Shown piece by piece: positions 33,773 through 42,191 of a stretch of DNA of 55,771 nucleotides. The stretch spans positions 1-55,771 of the forward strand of contig JANXEE010000030.1 of assembly GCA_025058225.1 (NCBI GenBank), given 5' to 3'. This DNA is from Candidatus Calditenuaceae archaeon (GTDB taxonomy: Archaea; Thermoproteota; Nitrososphaeria_A; Caldarchaeales; Calditenuaceae). The notes beneath the pieces were generated by a model. The model made no database searches. It worked only from the letters and a program-made list of their open reading frames with translations, and was not told the DNA's origin. Made by a program: the position numbers and the translations under genes. The number at the start of each line of letters is the position of its first letter. Position 1 is the stretch's first letter.

Positions 33773-33782
33773 AGTTAATAGT
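33773..33782. promoter_or_regulatory. Shared bidirectional TATA element, hisA and 5-FCL-like gene
   Basis: AGTTAATAGT lies 24-33 nt upstream of plus-strand ATG 33806 and 22-31 nt upstream of minus-strand ATG 33751. The element is near-palindromic and the divergent starts are only 54 bp apart, so one TBP site may serve both genes. Confidence 0.5.
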
Positions 33783-33805
33783 GATCATTCGGGGATTCCT
33801 GCGGG

Positions 33806-34528
33806 ATGGGCCCGAGGGACCTGAAGGCCTGCATACGCGAGATGGTCTGGAGGACGATGGAGGAGAGAGGGGTGACCTCTTTTCCCGTGCCCGTAAGAGG
33901 GAGAATACCGAACTTCAAGGGAGCGGAACGGGCCGCCGCGCTTCTGACCGCAGATCCGGAGTTCGACAGGGCAAGAGTCGTCAAGGTGAACCCCGACTCG
34001 CCTCAGTTCGCAGTCAGGAAGGAGGTCCTCAGAAGTGGGAAGACGCTGGTGATGCCGACTCCGAGGTTGAGGGGAGGTTTCCTGCTGATCGATCCCCGAA
34101 CCTTGCCCAAAGGCGAGCTTGAGCGCGCGGCCACGATAAGGGGTGCCTTCATCTACGGTAAGCCCGTACACCCCAAGGAGCTCCCGAAGGTCGACCTCAT
34201 AGTCTTGGGATCGGTCGCCGTCACTGAGGAGGGGTGGAGGGTCGGGAAGGGCGAGGGATACGCTGAGCTGGAATACGCGATCCTCAGGACGTTCGGCAAG
34301 GTGGATGAAGGCGTCAAAGTCTACACCACGGTCCACGAGCTCCAGATAGTGGACTTCGTTCCCGTCGAGCCCTTCGATGTCCCCGTCGACGCGGTCTTCA
34401 CCGAGAGGAGGGTGATACGATGCCTTCCCAAACCTAAACCCGATCGGGTCTACTGGGAGCTGCTGGAGGAGGAGAAGCTCTCGGAGATACCGCTGCTCAG
34501 GGAGCTCCGCGACGTGAGCCCTCGCTAG
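33806..34528 (+). CDS. 5-formyltetrahydrofolate cyclo-ligase-like protein
   Basis: 240 aa, ATG start. The NagB/RpiA-like fold of the 5-FCL family is supported by N-F-K-G-A-E-R-A-A near residue 36, V-L-R-S-G-K-T-L-V-M-P-T-P-R, V-D-L-I-V-L-G-S-V-A-V and the ATP/phosphate loop G-R/K-G-x-G-Y-A-E-L-E (G-K-G-E-G-Y-A-E, near 150). Archaeal members may act on 5-formyl-tetrahydrofolate or methanopterin-type cofactors. It ends next to a convergent membrane-protein gene. Confidence 0.8.
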   Translation: MGPRDLKACIREMVWRTMEERGVTSFPVPVRGRIPNFKGAERAAALLTADPEFDRARVVKVNPDSPQFAVRKEVLRSGKTLVMPTPRLRGGFLLIDPRTLPKGELERAATIRGAFIYGKPVHPKELPKVDLIVLGSVAVTEEGWRVGKGEGYAELEYAILRTFGKVDEGVKVYTTVHELQIVDFVPVEPFDVPVDAVFTERRVIRCLPKPKPDRVYWELLEEEKLSEIPLLRELRDVSPR

Positions 34529-34535
34529 CTACGCC

Positions 34536-35087
34536 TTACCTTCGCACCGAGTTGACCGTCATGAGGGGTCCTCCTTGCTCTGACCTGTCTATCAGGTGAC
34601 CGATGCTCAACGACACCGGGAGCGGGACCGTGAAGAAAGCGATCAGCTCCAGCGGCCTCTCGAGCAACAGGAACCCGTTCAGCCTGTCGATCACAACGAC
34701 CCAGCTCTGGTCACCGAAGGTCGTGGACATCACGTAGAAGCCCATGAGCTGCCATAGCCCGAATATCATCGCGGAGCCTAGAAGCGGGGCTGCTGCGGAG
34801 CCGACACGGCCCGAACAGACTCCCGCCACAACACCGGCTAAAAGAAGTGACAGGAGGGGGTAGACTCCGTGACCCGTCGATATCACGAAACCATATCTTT
34901 CCACGGTGATGCCCTCGCCGGCGAGGGCCGACAGAGGTGCGAGGTGGAAGGTCAGAGACCTGTAGACCTCAGCCACAAGGGCCTGCTGCAGGTTCGCGAA
35001 CGGATAGGACGTGCTCCCCGAGAGAAGGCTTCCCAGACCTACGACCGTGAAGACGAACCCTAATACCCCCCTCAGGATGCCGCTCAC
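34536..35087 (-). CDS. Hypothetical polytopic membrane protein
   Basis: 183 aa from GTG 35087, chosen because a minus TATA-like CTTAATGA at 35110-35117 is at the leaderless distance; the frame remains open far upstream without membrane character. Four to five hydrophobic helices are visible, with a P-L-L-S-L-L-L-A-G-V-V-A-G segment and a C-terminal pair. No catalytic motif was recognised. Confidence 0.6.
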   Translation of the reverse strand: MSGILRGVLGFVFTVVGLGSLLSGSTSYPFANLQQALVAEVYRSLTFHLAPLSALAGEGITVERYGFVISTGHGVYPLLSLLLAGVVAGVCSGRVGSAAAPLLGSAMIFGLWQLMGFYVMSTTFGDQSWVVVIDRLNGFLLLERPLELIAFFTVPLPVSLSIGHLIDRSEQGGPLMTVNSVRR

Positions 35088-35193
35088 GAGAGACCGCGTG
35101 CCGGTCCGCTCATTAAGCCGTGACAGGACAGTGGCCTGCGATATTCGCGGGGAATTCCGACGGTGAGGCCCTTGAAGTCCCTCCGCCAGAGAC

Positions 35194-35203
35194 AAGTTTA
35201 TCC
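35194..35203 (+). promoter_or_regulatory. TATA box for the AlaX gene
   Basis: AAGTTTATCC lies 23-32 nt before GTG 35226. Confidence 0.5.
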
Positions 35204-35225
35204 GTGATCCGTCACGTTTCGGTTC

Positions 35226-35945
35226 GTGAGACAGGGGCGCACGGAGCTCCTCTATCTCTATGACAGTTACCTCAGAGAGTTCGACGCTAACGTCGTCGAG
35301 GTCGTTGAGGGTGGAGTCGTATTGGATGCGACCGCCTTCCACCCCACAGGAGGAGGACTGGTCTTCGACGTAGGAGAGCTCCGGCACGACAGAGGCACGG
35401 CGTACGTGAAGGAGGTGAAGTTCATCGACGACGGTGTGGTTCACGTCTGCGACGGTGAGCTGCCCCAGAGAGGCTTGCAGGTTCACGGGGTAATAGATTG
35501 GGACCGGCGCTACAGGGTCATGAGGGCCCACACGGCGCTCCACGCCCTCTCGTCTGTGGTCGCGAGGGAGACCGGCGCGCTGGTGACAGGGAATCAGGTC
35601 GGACACGAGGGCTGCAGGGTCGACTTCGCGCTGGAGGGCCTGGACAGGGACCTGCTGAGGAGGCTCGTGGACCTGACTAACTCCGTTCTCAAAGAGGGAA
35701 GGGAGGTGAGGGTGAGGTGGATGAGCAGGGAGGAGGCCCTGAAGATACCCGGCATCACCAAGCTCGCCGACAGGCTCCCACCCGAGGTACCGGTGCTGCG
35801 TCTCGTCGAGATAGAGGGCGTAGACCTTCAGGCCGATGGTGGCCCACACGTCGCGAACACGCGCGAATGCGGCGAGATAGAGGTGCTCGGGTTCGAGAGC
35901 AAGGGGAGGAGGAACAAACGGCTCTACTTCAGGGTCGTCCCCTGA
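35226..35945 (+). CDS. AlaX-type alanyl-tRNA editing protein
   Basis: 239 aa, GTG start. It has an N-terminal beta-barrel with H-P-T-G-G-G-L, the first zinc pair in R-A-H-T-A-L-H-A-L, and a C-terminal Q-A-D-G-G-P-H-V-A-N-T. The domain corresponds to the AlaRS editing region, so it deacylates Ser- or Gly-tRNA(Ala) in trans. The site that is Cys in the C-G-G-T-H form is Asp here. I recall this as a variant in archaeal AlaX, so activity is probably kept. It overlaps the convergent CitE-like gene by 17 nt. Confidence 0.88.
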   Translation: MRQGRTELLYLYDSYLREFDANVVEVVEGGVVLDATAFHPTGGGLVFDVGELRHDRGTAYVKEVKFIDDGVVHVCDGELPQRGLQVHGVIDWDRRYRVMRAHTALHALSSVVARETGALVTGNQVGHEGCRVDFALEGLDRDLLRRLVDLTNSVLKEGREVRVRWMSREEALKIPGITKLADRLPPEVPVLRLVEIEGVDLQADGGPHVANTRECGEIEVLGFESKGRRNKRLYFRVVP

Positions 35946-36771
35946 CGCCGTGCCTGCTCAGCACCAGCCTCGCGAGCCTGTAGTGGGCCTCATCGACCAT
36001 GTTACCTTCGAGCATCGTCGATGATCTCCCCTCGGACCTAGCTGCCTCCATCACGCTCACAACCCTCCTCGCCCACTCGATCTCCTCACCCGTCGGCGAG
36101 AAGGCCTCGTTTATCACCGGCACCTGAGACGGATGAACCGCCAGCTTCCCGTCGAACCCGAGCGCCTTCGCTTCCATCGACTCCTCTCTCAGGCCCTGAA
36201 GGTCGGACACCTTCGCGTAGGGCGTGTCGATCGCCAGGAGGCCGTAGGCCTTGGCAGCGATCGCGATGAGCGACTTCACCACCGTCAGATGACCGCGCGA
36301 CGGAAAGATCGTTTCCATGCTGATCGAATAGTCATACACCCCGAAGGCAAGGCCCTCGATTGACCTCCAGGACCTGGCAATCCCTTCGAGGTTGAGAACA
36401 CCTCTCGCGCTCTCGATCAGCGCTATGACACTGACCTCCGCACCGACCTCCTCTACCACCCTCCTCAACGACTCAACGGTGTATGCGTCGTTGCATTTGG
36501 GAAAAACGATCGCGTCACAACCAGCCTCCAGTGAGGACGTCACGTCGTCCTTGAAGTGGGCCGTGTCCGCAGCGTTCACCCTCACCATCACGCGAGCGTC
36601 CGAGTTGGACTTCAGGTGCCTCACGGCGCTCCTGAGGGCTCTCCTGGCCTCTCCTTTCCTCTCCTCGGGCACGGAGTCCTCCAGATCCAGGATTACCGCG
36701 TCCGCTCCCACGGTGGGTGCCTTGACCACGTACCTCTCCACGTTTGCAGGCACGAAGAGCAGGCTCCTCAC
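35929..36771 (-). CDS. HpcH/HpaI-family lyase, CitE (citrate lyase beta)-like
   Basis: 280 aa, GTG start. It is a TIM barrel of the CitE/malyl-CoA lyase family: L-L-F-V-P-A-N at the start, D-A-V-I-L-D-L-E-D-S-V near residue 25, R-V-N near 64, I-A-L-I-E-S-A-R-G near 117 and G-K-L-A-V-H-P-S-Q-V. Arg and Glu/Asp ligands for Mg and CoA-ester substrates are in place. No citrate lyase alpha or gamma subunits are nearby, so a malyl-CoA or citramalyl-CoA lyase or thioesterase role is more likely than citrate lyase. Confidence 0.85.
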   Translation of the reverse strand: MRSLLFVPANVERYVVKAPTVGADAVILDLEDSVPEERKGEARRALRSAVRHLKSNSDARVMVRVNAADTAHFKDDVTSSLEAGCDAIVFPKCNDAYTVESLRRVVEEVGAEVSVIALIESARGVLNLEGIARSWRSIEGLAFGVYDYSISMETIFPSRGHLTVVKSLIAIAAKAYGLLAIDTPYAKVSDLQGLREESMEAKALGFDGKLAVHPSQVPVINEAFSPTGEEIEWARRVVSVMEAARSEGRSSTMLEGNMVDEAHYRLARLVLSRHGVRGRP

Positions 36772-36826
36772 GACGTTCTAGGTTCAGCATCACCAATTTA
36801 TTCCATCCGCTCTGTCCCCAGACGAG

Positions 36827-37627
36827 ATGGTGAGGGTGTCGTCCTCGCTGGTGAAAGAGAAGGTGAAGGGGTGGCCCAAGCTGGAGGAGGCCTTGGGCAT
36901 GCTTGAGGACGACGACGAGGTCCAGGACATGCTGTTCCTCTGCAACGAGATGGTGGTCAGCAGGCTCTACTACAACGACCACGGGCCAACTCACGCCAGG
37001 ATAGTGGCCGGCTCTGCGCTGGAGATCGCCGACGTTCTGAATGGCGCCGGGGTTAAGTTCTCGACGGTAGGTCGGGACGACCTTACGGAAGAGGACGCGA
37101 GGCTCATCACAATGATAGGGGCCTATCTCCACGACATCGGCAACTTGGTCCACAGGGTGGACCATCACATCACGGGAGTTTACCTCGCGGACAGGCTGTT
37201 GAGGGAGATGCTCCCGAAGATCTATGGAAGGGGAAGGGTAGAGAGAAGGGTCCGTCAGGAGGTGCTTCACTGCGTCCTCTCCCACGACGAGTCCGTGCAG
37301 TCCCTCACCGTCGAATCTGGGATCGTGAAGGTCGCTGACGGTACGGACATGTCCGGTGGAAGGGCAAGGGTACCCTACAGACACGGTAAGTCCGACATAC
37401 ACGCCCTCTCCGCGCTGGCGATAACCTCGGTGGAACTGAGCAGGGGGAGTCAGAGGCCTCTGCAGATCGACGTCAACATGGTCAACGAGGCGGGCGTCTT
37501 TCAGGTCGAGGAGGTGCTTGCCAAGAAGATCGCCACATCAGGCATAGAGGACCTGATATCAGTCAGGTTGTTGAAGTCCGGGCAGCCCTTCAAGGTTGTC
37601 ACCGATTTCAGGAGACGGTCAGTTTAG
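36827..37627 (+). CDS. HD-domain phosphohydrolase
   Basis: 266 aa, ATG start. The metal site is intact: H-G-P-T-H (residues ~52-56), L-H-D-I-G-N near 106, and later H-H-I-T and S-H-D-E. The A-D-G-T-D-M segment (near 182) fits HD hydrolases acting on nucleotides or phosphoesters. A TATA-like CAATTTATTCC precedes it near 36792. The substrate is unknown. It is monocistronic, followed by a class III aminotransferase with its own promoter. Confidence 0.85.
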   Translation: MVRVSSSLVKEKVKGWPKLEEALGMLEDDDEVQDMLFLCNEMVVSRLYYNDHGPTHARIVAGSALEIADVLNGAGVKFSTVGRDDLTEEDARLITMIGAYLHDIGNLVHRVDHHITGVYLADRLLREMLPKIYGRGRVERRVRQEVLHCVLSHDESVQSLTVESGIVKVADGTDMSGGRARVPYRHGKSDIHALSALAITSVELSRGSQRPLQIDVNMVNEAGVFQVEEVLAKKIATSGIEDLISVRLLKSGQPFKVVTDFRRRSV

Positions 37628-37689
37628 CGCGATCCGCATCAGAGGCTGAACCTAACCCGGTTAACGAACGTTCATAGAGCGGCCGGCCG

Positions 37690-37699
37690 TATTATACAT
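37690..37699 (+). promoter_or_regulatory. TATA box for the class III aminotransferase gene
   Basis: TATTATACAT ends 12 nt before GTG 37712 and 15 nt before TTG 37715, slightly close. The true translation start may therefore be one of the next in-frame codons. Confidence 0.4.
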
Positions 37700-37711
37700 G
37701 GGTGATGATCG

Positions 37712-39016
37712 GTGTTGAGCCTCTCAGAGTTGAGGGACCTCTACGTCTCAAGGGGTATAGCGACCCTTCACCCCCTCACCGTAGTTAGGGGCAAGAACGC
37801 GAGGCTCTACGCCGACGACGGCACCGAATACATCGACTTCACCAGCGGCATAGGAGTGGTCAACCTAGGTCACTGTGACGATGAGCTCATCGCCGTGGCC
37901 GAAGAGCAACTGAGGAGACTGTGGCACGTCTGCTTCGCCGTCGCGCAGTACGAACCGTACGTCAGGTTGGCCGAGAGGCTCTCCGAGATAGCACCAACCG
38001 GTTCGAGGAACAAGGCAGCCCTCTTCAACAGCGGCGCAGAGGCCGTGGAGAACGCGGTAAAGGTCGCGAAGCTCTCCACCGGGAGGCCCTTCGTGATCTC
38101 GTTCCTCAACTCGTTTCACGGCCGGACCTACCTCGCCCTCACCGCGACCGGGAAGTACCAGCCCTACAAGTTCGGTCTGGAGCCCTTCATGCCGAACGTC
38201 CTTCACGCTCCTTATCCCTACTGTTACCGCTGCCCTTTCAGCGCCTCCTATCCTGATTGCGGACTGACGTGCCTCGATTACCTGAAGAGGTGGGTCTTCG
38301 GGGCCCAAGTCTCACCGGAGAGGGTCGCGGCGGTCCTCTTGGAACCTGTTCAGGGTGAAGGAGGTTTCGTCGTGCCACCGTTGGACTACGTGAGAGAGCT
38401 CAGATCGTTCCTGGACCAGCACGGCGTCCTGCTGATCGACGACGAGATTCAAGCCGGAATCGGAAGGACAGGTAAGGTCTTCGCGATAGAACACTTCGGT
38501 GTCGAGCCTGACGTTATCACGCTCGGCAAGGCCCTCGCCAACGGTCTGCCGATCTCCGCAGTGGTCGGGAGGTCCATGCTGATGGACGCGGTCCACCCCA
38601 TGGGTTTGGGAACGACCTTCGGCGGAAACCCGATCGCTGCGGCCGTCGCATGTAAGGTGCTCGATGCCATCGGAGAAAGGAGGCTCCTCGAGAGGGCTGT
38701 GAGGATCGGAGAGATCGTGGCTGCACGTTTTGATCTTTTGGCTGAGCGCTTCGAGATCGTCGGCGACGTGAGGGGTCTCGGGGCGATGAGGGCGGTGGAG
38801 TTCGTCCGCAACAGGAGAACCAAGGAGCCGGCGGCCAGCGTGACGGAGGCCGTCATCGAGACAGCTCGGAGGAAGGGCCTCATACTGCTGAAGGGTGGAC
38901 TCTACGGCAACGTGATCAGGCTTCATCCCCCTCTGACCATCGAAGAGGGGCTGCTTGAAGAGGGGCTGAACCGGCTTGAGGAGTCGATCGACGAGGTTCA
39001 ACGCCAAGCCAGGTAA
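37712..39016 (+). CDS. Class III PLP aminotransferase, GabT-like
   Basis: 434 aa, GTG or TTG start. It has the class III signature: F-N-S-G-A-E-A-V-E-N-A near residue 108, S-F-H-G-R-T near 137, L-I-D-D-E-I-Q-A-G near 245, and the PLP lysine in T-L-G-K-A-L-A-N-G near 272. A Cys-rich P-Y-C-Y-R-C-P-F insertion (~170) is typical of archaeal 4-aminobutyrate/amino-acid aminotransferases. ArgD/LysJ-type function is less likely because of that insertion and the length. Probably cytosolic. Confidence 0.85.
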   Translation: MLSLSELRDLYVSRGIATLHPLTVVRGKNARLYADDGTEYIDFTSGIGVVNLGHCDDELIAVAEEQLRRLWHVCFAVAQYEPYVRLAERLSEIAPTGSRNKAALFNSGAEAVENAVKVAKLSTGRPFVISFLNSFHGRTYLALTATGKYQPYKFGLEPFMPNVLHAPYPYCYRCPFSASYPDCGLTCLDYLKRWVFGAQVSPERVAAVLLEPVQGEGGFVVPPLDYVRELRSFLDQHGVLLIDDEIQAGIGRTGKVFAIEHFGVEPDVITLGKALANGLPISAVVGRSMLMDAVHPMGLGTTFGGNPIAAAVACKVLDAIGERRLLERAVRIGEIVAARFDLLAERFEIVGDVRGLGAMRAVEFVRNRRTKEPAASVTEAVIETARRKGLILLKGGLYGNVIRLHPPLTIEEGLLEEGLNRLEESIDEVQRQAR

Positions 39017-39040
39017 TATCTCGGAGCGTACAACCTGTAA

Positions 39041-39050
39041 ACTAAAAATT
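39041..39050 (+). promoter_or_regulatory. TATA box for the 39073 gene
   Basis: ACTAAAAATT lies 23-32 nt before TTG 39073, consistent with a leaderless transcript. Confidence 0.45.
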
Positions 39051-39072
39051 CACGAGGTGGGTTGAGGGTCGC

Positions 39073-39288
39073 TTGACGGCGGTAGATCCCGTTCAGGAGC
39101 TCAGGCACTTGGTCAAAGGGCTAGCGGAGTGCGCGTCGATGTACGGCGGCATAGCGATCAAGGTGAAGGACCCCGCTCGGTTCCCCTGGAACGAGGTCTT
39201 CATGAAGCTCCTCTCCATGGGCCATGAGGTGTGGCTTGAGCTAGAGGAGGGCCTCATCGTGATATACTCCAGGCCACCGACCGAGTGA
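39073..39288 (+). CDS. Small hypothetical protein (71 aa)
   Basis: 71 aa, TTG start. It is compact and acidic, with W-N-E-V-F-M-K-L-L and V-W-L-E-L-E-E-G-L-I-V-I-Y segments that suggest a helix-strand-strand fold. There are no motifs that I recognise. A TATA box at the expected distance supports it as a real gene. The HtrA gene follows after 51 nt with its own TATA-like box. Confidence 0.55.
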   Translation: MTAVDPVQELRHLVKGLAECASMYGGIAIKVKDPARFPWNEVFMKLLSMGHEVWLELEEGLIVIYSRPPTE

Positions 39289-39339
39289 TGGGACGATTCG
39301 TCCTCAGCCCTTAAATGAGGCGCTGTGGAGGTGACAGAC

Positions 39340-40530
39340 ATGAGGGCGATGGCCAACGCCGCGGTTGCCCTGGGCGTCATCGCGCTGTTACTGATAGGTC
39401 TGGTCGTCCTTCAGGTGGAGAACGTCGGAACGTCCCTGGAGTCGGTAAGGTTCAGACTGGAGTCGCTCGAGTCAAACATCAGCGCAGCACGGCTCGGCCT
39501 CACGCGGACGGTCACCGTCACCACGACCCTTTCTCCAGCCGGAACGCGTGAGGTGCCCTTACAGACTCCTTCTCAGCTGAACATAACGGAGCTGTTCGAG
39601 CGCGTCAAGCACTCCGTCGTGGTGGTCAGGGTCTACGGGCGATTCACGTCCAGCATAGGGTCTGGGTTCGTATACGATGAGCAGGGTCACATAATAACTA
39701 ATCAGCATGTCGTATCGGACGCAGTCTCAGTTTACGTGGATTTCCTTGACCGGACGACGCTACCTGCGCGGGTCGTCGGATTCGACATCGACACGGACCT
39801 AGCGGTCATCAAGATCAGCCCACCTCCCGACATGAAGCTCGCTCCTCTGTCTCTCGGTGACTCAAAATCCCTCAGAATAGGGGACTCCGTGATAGCCATC
39901 GGCAACCCCTTCGGGCTTCAGGGTTCGGTGACGGTCGGTATAGTCAGCCAGAAGGGAAGGCTCCTCCCCTCAGGGAGAGGCTACCTGATACCCGGTGTGC
40001 TCCAGATAGACGCAACGATCAACCCCGGCAACTCTGGAGGCCCTCTGCTCAACACCAGGGGTGAGGTGGTAGGTGTCACGACGGCCATCGAGACCACCAC
40101 GGGCACCTTCGCTGGAGTGGGTTACGCGATACCGTCCTCGATCGTGAAGCGGGTCGTGCCCGAGCTGATCGCTAAGGGCCGCTTCTCCCACAGTTACCTC
40201 GGGATCTCGGGGAGGGAGATCAACTCGATGGTGGCCCAGCAGCTGGGTCTGCCGTTCAAGATGGGGCTGCTGATCGAGACGGTTTCGCCGAACAGTCCTG
40301 CGAGCGCCGCGGGGCTGAGAGGAGGAAGCCGTAACGTGAACATCGCCGGCGAGTCTTATTCAATTGGCGGCGACTTGATAGTGGCGATCGGGGGCCAACC
40401 CATCGCTTCCCTGGACGACCTGCTCAATTATTTGATCGAGAACACCTCTCCCGGCGACAGGGTAACGCTCACGGTTTACCGGGACGGCCAGGTCAGGAAC
40501 GTCGACGTCGTTCTCGGAGTCAGGCCTTGA
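39340..40530 (+). CDS. HtrA/DegP-type membrane-anchored serine protease with PDZ domain
   Basis: 396 aa from ATG 39340; a GGAGGTGA Shine-Dalgarno at 39327-39334 and a CTTAAATGA TATA-like box near 39309 both fit. An N-terminal anchor (residues ~4-22) leads to a trypsin-like domain with His in T-N-Q-H-V-V, Asp in D-T-D-L-A-V-I and Ser in P-G-N-S-G-G-P-L. One PDZ domain covers about residues 285-390. It faces outside the membrane and degrades or chaperones damaged extracytoplasmic proteins. Confidence 0.93.
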   Translation: MRAMANAAVALGVIALLLIGLVVLQVENVGTSLESVRFRLESLESNISAARLGLTRTVTVTTTLSPAGTREVPLQTPSQLNITELFERVKHSVVVVRVYGRFTSSIGSGFVYDEQGHIITNQHVVSDAVSVYVDFLDRTTLPARVVGFDIDTDLAVIKISPPPDMKLAPLSLGDSKSLRIGDSVIAIGNPFGLQGSVTVGIVSQKGRLLPSGRGYLIPGVLQIDATINPGNSGGPLLNTRGEVVGVTTAIETTTGTFAGVGYAIPSSIVKRVVPELIAKGRFSHSYLGISGREINSMVAQQLGLPFKMGLLIETVSPNSPASAAGLRGGSRNVNIAGESYSIGGDLIVAIGGQPIASLDDLLNYLIENTSPGDRVTLTVYRDGQVRNVDVVLGVRP

Positions 40531-40569
40531 GACGGCTTTATATTGCGAGCGCTTTATCGGAGATGAGAG

Positions 40570-41052
40570 ATGTCCGCTGAGTTCAGGATAAGGAGGGCAG
40601 TTCAGAACGATCTGGAGTCCCTTGTAGAGCTGCTCGTCAGGAACAAGAGGCTCAATGAAGAGTTCGACCCGATGCTCACGGTCTCCAGCGAGATCCGCAC
40701 CGCCGCGCGCAAGTACCTCTCCGAGGCCCTCTCCGACGCCAAGTCGTTGGTGTTGGTGGCTGACGACCAGAAGGGCAAACTGCTGGCATTTCTCAAGGCC
40801 GACCTCGTCGACAGGGTGTTCTACAATCCCGAGAGGGAGGGCGTGATAAGGGAGTTCTACGTCCTTCCCGAATACAGGAGGAAGGGCCTCGGGAAGCTGA
40901 TGATCGACACGGCCTTCAAGGAGCTCGTCAACATGGGCGCGGGCGTCATAACTGCCGAGTTCCCATCGCAACACAAGATCGCCGTCACGTTCTACGAGAA
41001 CGTCGGCTTCAGACCCCTCTTCAGCAAGTACGCCAGAGAGCCTTCGCGTTGA
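40570..41052 (+). CDS. GNAT-family N-acetyltransferase
   Basis: 160 aa, ATG start. The acetyl-CoA loop is E-Y-R-R-K-G-L-G-K-L-M (residues ~102-112), preceded by R-E-F-Y-V-L-P and followed by T-F-Y-E-N-V-G-F-R-P, the standard GNAT motifs A and B. The substrate is not predictable. A TATA-like CTTTATATTG lies near 40534-40543. The 3' end faces tRNA-Gly. Confidence 0.9.
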   Translation: MSAEFRIRRAVQNDLESLVELLVRNKRLNEEFDPMLTVSSEIRTAARKYLSEALSDAKSLVLVADDQKGKLLAFLKADLVDRVFYNPEREGVIREFYVLPEYRRKGLGKLMIDTAFKELVNMGAGVITAEFPSQHKIAVTFYENVGFRPLFSKYAREPSR

Positions 41053-41063
41053 GAAGAAGCGGG

Positions 41064-41137
41064 TGCGGCCGCCGGGATTTGAACCCGGGATCTGCGGGCC
41101 GGGGCCCCGCCGTCCTTCCAGGCTAGACGACGGCCGC
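41064..41137 (-). tRNA. tRNA-Gly (anticodon CCC) with unusual anticodon loop
   Basis: 74 nt: acceptor GCGGCCG/CGGCCGC, D stem GTCT/GGAC, anticodon stem GCGGG/CCCGC, variable AGATC, T stem CCGGG/CCCGG with loop TTCAAAT, discriminator A. The 7-nt anticodon loop reads GCCCCGG, which puts C rather than U at position 33 and G at 32, 37 and 38. CCA is not encoded and there is no intron. Confidence 0.93.
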
Positions 41138-41240
41138 CGATAGTGATTGTCGACAAGCCTGAATATTAATTGCTGTGAGGACTTGGCGTCGAAAACGAGC
41201 ACGACTCGAACGACCTTTTCCTCGAATTCATTGAAGCACA

Positions 41241-41254
41241 TTTTTAAATATAAT
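41241..41254 (+). promoter_or_regulatory. TATA box that decides the CBS protein start
   Basis: TTTTTAAATATAAT spans 41241-41254. Because it overlaps the first in-frame ATG (41253), translation from a message started ~25 nt later must begin downstream, at TTG 41280. Confidence 0.6.
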
Positions 41255-41279
41255 GGGGTGCAGATCTATTCGAACGGGA

Positions 41280-41666
41280 TTGCAGCTCAGGGACCTGATA
41301 AAGAGGAAGCCTATAGTCGTGGACGGTGGTTCGACGATCCGCGATGTAATCAAGATAATGGCCGTGGAGAACATCGGGTTCCTGATAGTGAAGGAAGGTG
41401 AGGAGGTCGTCGGGGTCCTCTCCGAGCGCGACGTCATCAAGGTGCTCGCAGAGGAGGAGGACTTGGGGAAGAAGGTCGGAAGTTTCTGCAGGAGGGACAT
41501 AATCACGCTCAGGGACAGCAGCACTCTGGAGGAGGCGGCGCAGGTCATGGGCAAGCGGAGGATAAGGCACCTCGTTGTGGTGGACGCGATGGGAGGGGTC
41601 GTGGGCGTGGTGTCGGTAAGAGATTTGCTGGAGGAGCTCTTCTCTCCCGGACCTACCGGTGAATGA
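41280..41666 (+). CDS. Stand-alone CBS-domain pair protein
   Basis: 128 aa from TTG 41280. Two CBS repeats fill the protein: the first ends with V-V-G-V-L-S-E-R-D-V-I-K-V-L, the second with V-V-G-V-V-S-V-R-D-L-L-E-E-L. The repeats form a Bateman module that binds adenosine nucleotides. With no catalytic domain it is probably a cytosolic energy- or nucleotide-sensing regulator of unknown partner. There is no operon partner. Confidence 0.92.
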   Translation: MQLRDLIKRKPIVVDGGSTIRDVIKIMAVENIGFLIVKEGEEVVGVLSERDVIKVLAEEEDLGKKVGSFCRRDIITLRDSSTLEEAAQVMGKRRIRHLVVVDAMGGVVGVVSVRDLLEELFSPGPTGE

Positions 41667-41796
41667 CCCTTTCAGGCGGAGCTGACTGAGCCCACCCTTT
41701 GCGAGGGTTGGAGGAAGGGTACGTCCCTACATGCGAAGGTCGCCGCGTCGTCACGATGTCTCGCAGCCCCACCGTGTTCTCGTCGTCTGCTGAACT

Positions 41797-41806
41797 GCTT
41801 ATATTC
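41797..41806 (+). promoter_or_regulatory. TATA box for the Trm112-like gene
   Basis: GCTTATATTC lies 23-32 nt before ATG 41829. Confidence 0.55.
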
Positions 41807-41828
41807 AACGCGAGGCCTCGGGCCTTGA

Positions 41829-42191
41829 ATGAAGTACCGACTCATGGACATCCTCGCCTGCCCGATGTGCAAGCACTTCCCCCTGAGGCTAGGGGTGTTC
41901 TCTGTAGAGGAGCGCTACAACCCCAAGGAGGTGAGGAGGTGCGAGATGTTCTGTGGCTATCACGGTCAGCTGGTTGAGGAGCTGGGTCATGAACCCGACT
42001 GCAGGTCCTGCTGGAGGTATGAGGTGATCGACGGGCTCCTCACATGTCCGAAGTGCGGGCGGTGGTTTCCGATATTCGACGAGATACCGATAATGCTGCC
42101 CGACGGGCTGAGGGACAGAAAGCTTGAGGCCGAGTTCGTCAGGAGGTGGCGCGATAGGCTGCCGAAGGAGATCGTGGAGAGCGTGGGATGA
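41829..42191 (+). CDS. Trm112-like zinc-binding protein
   Basis: 120 aa, ATG start. C-P-M-C near residue 11 pairs with C-P-K-C-G-R-W-F-P-I-F-D-E-I-P near 75, the Trm112/YcaR signature; extra cysteines (C-E-M-F-C, C-R-S-C) lie in an insertion. Trm112 proteins activate tRNA, rRNA or translation-factor methyltransferases as a small partner. The insertion is larger than in the usual ~60-residue archaeal forms. The stop overlaps the next start (ATGA). Confidence 0.85.
   Translation: MKYRLMDILACPMCKHFPLRLGVFSVEERYNPKEVRRCEMFCGYHGQLVEELGHEPDCRSCWRYEVIDGLLTCPKCGRWFPIFDEIPIMLPDGLRDRKLEAEFVRRWRDRLPKEIVESVG

Noticed and set aside
34536-35849. 437-aa minus-strand protein covering AlaX
   Set aside because: Only the C-terminal ~183 residues look like a protein (membrane helices); the rest is antisense to AlaX, and a TATA box supports GTG 35087.
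35226-35945. Inactive AlaX because a zinc Cys is Asp
   Set aside because: The other ligands are intact and Asp at this site is, as far as I recall, a known archaeal variant.
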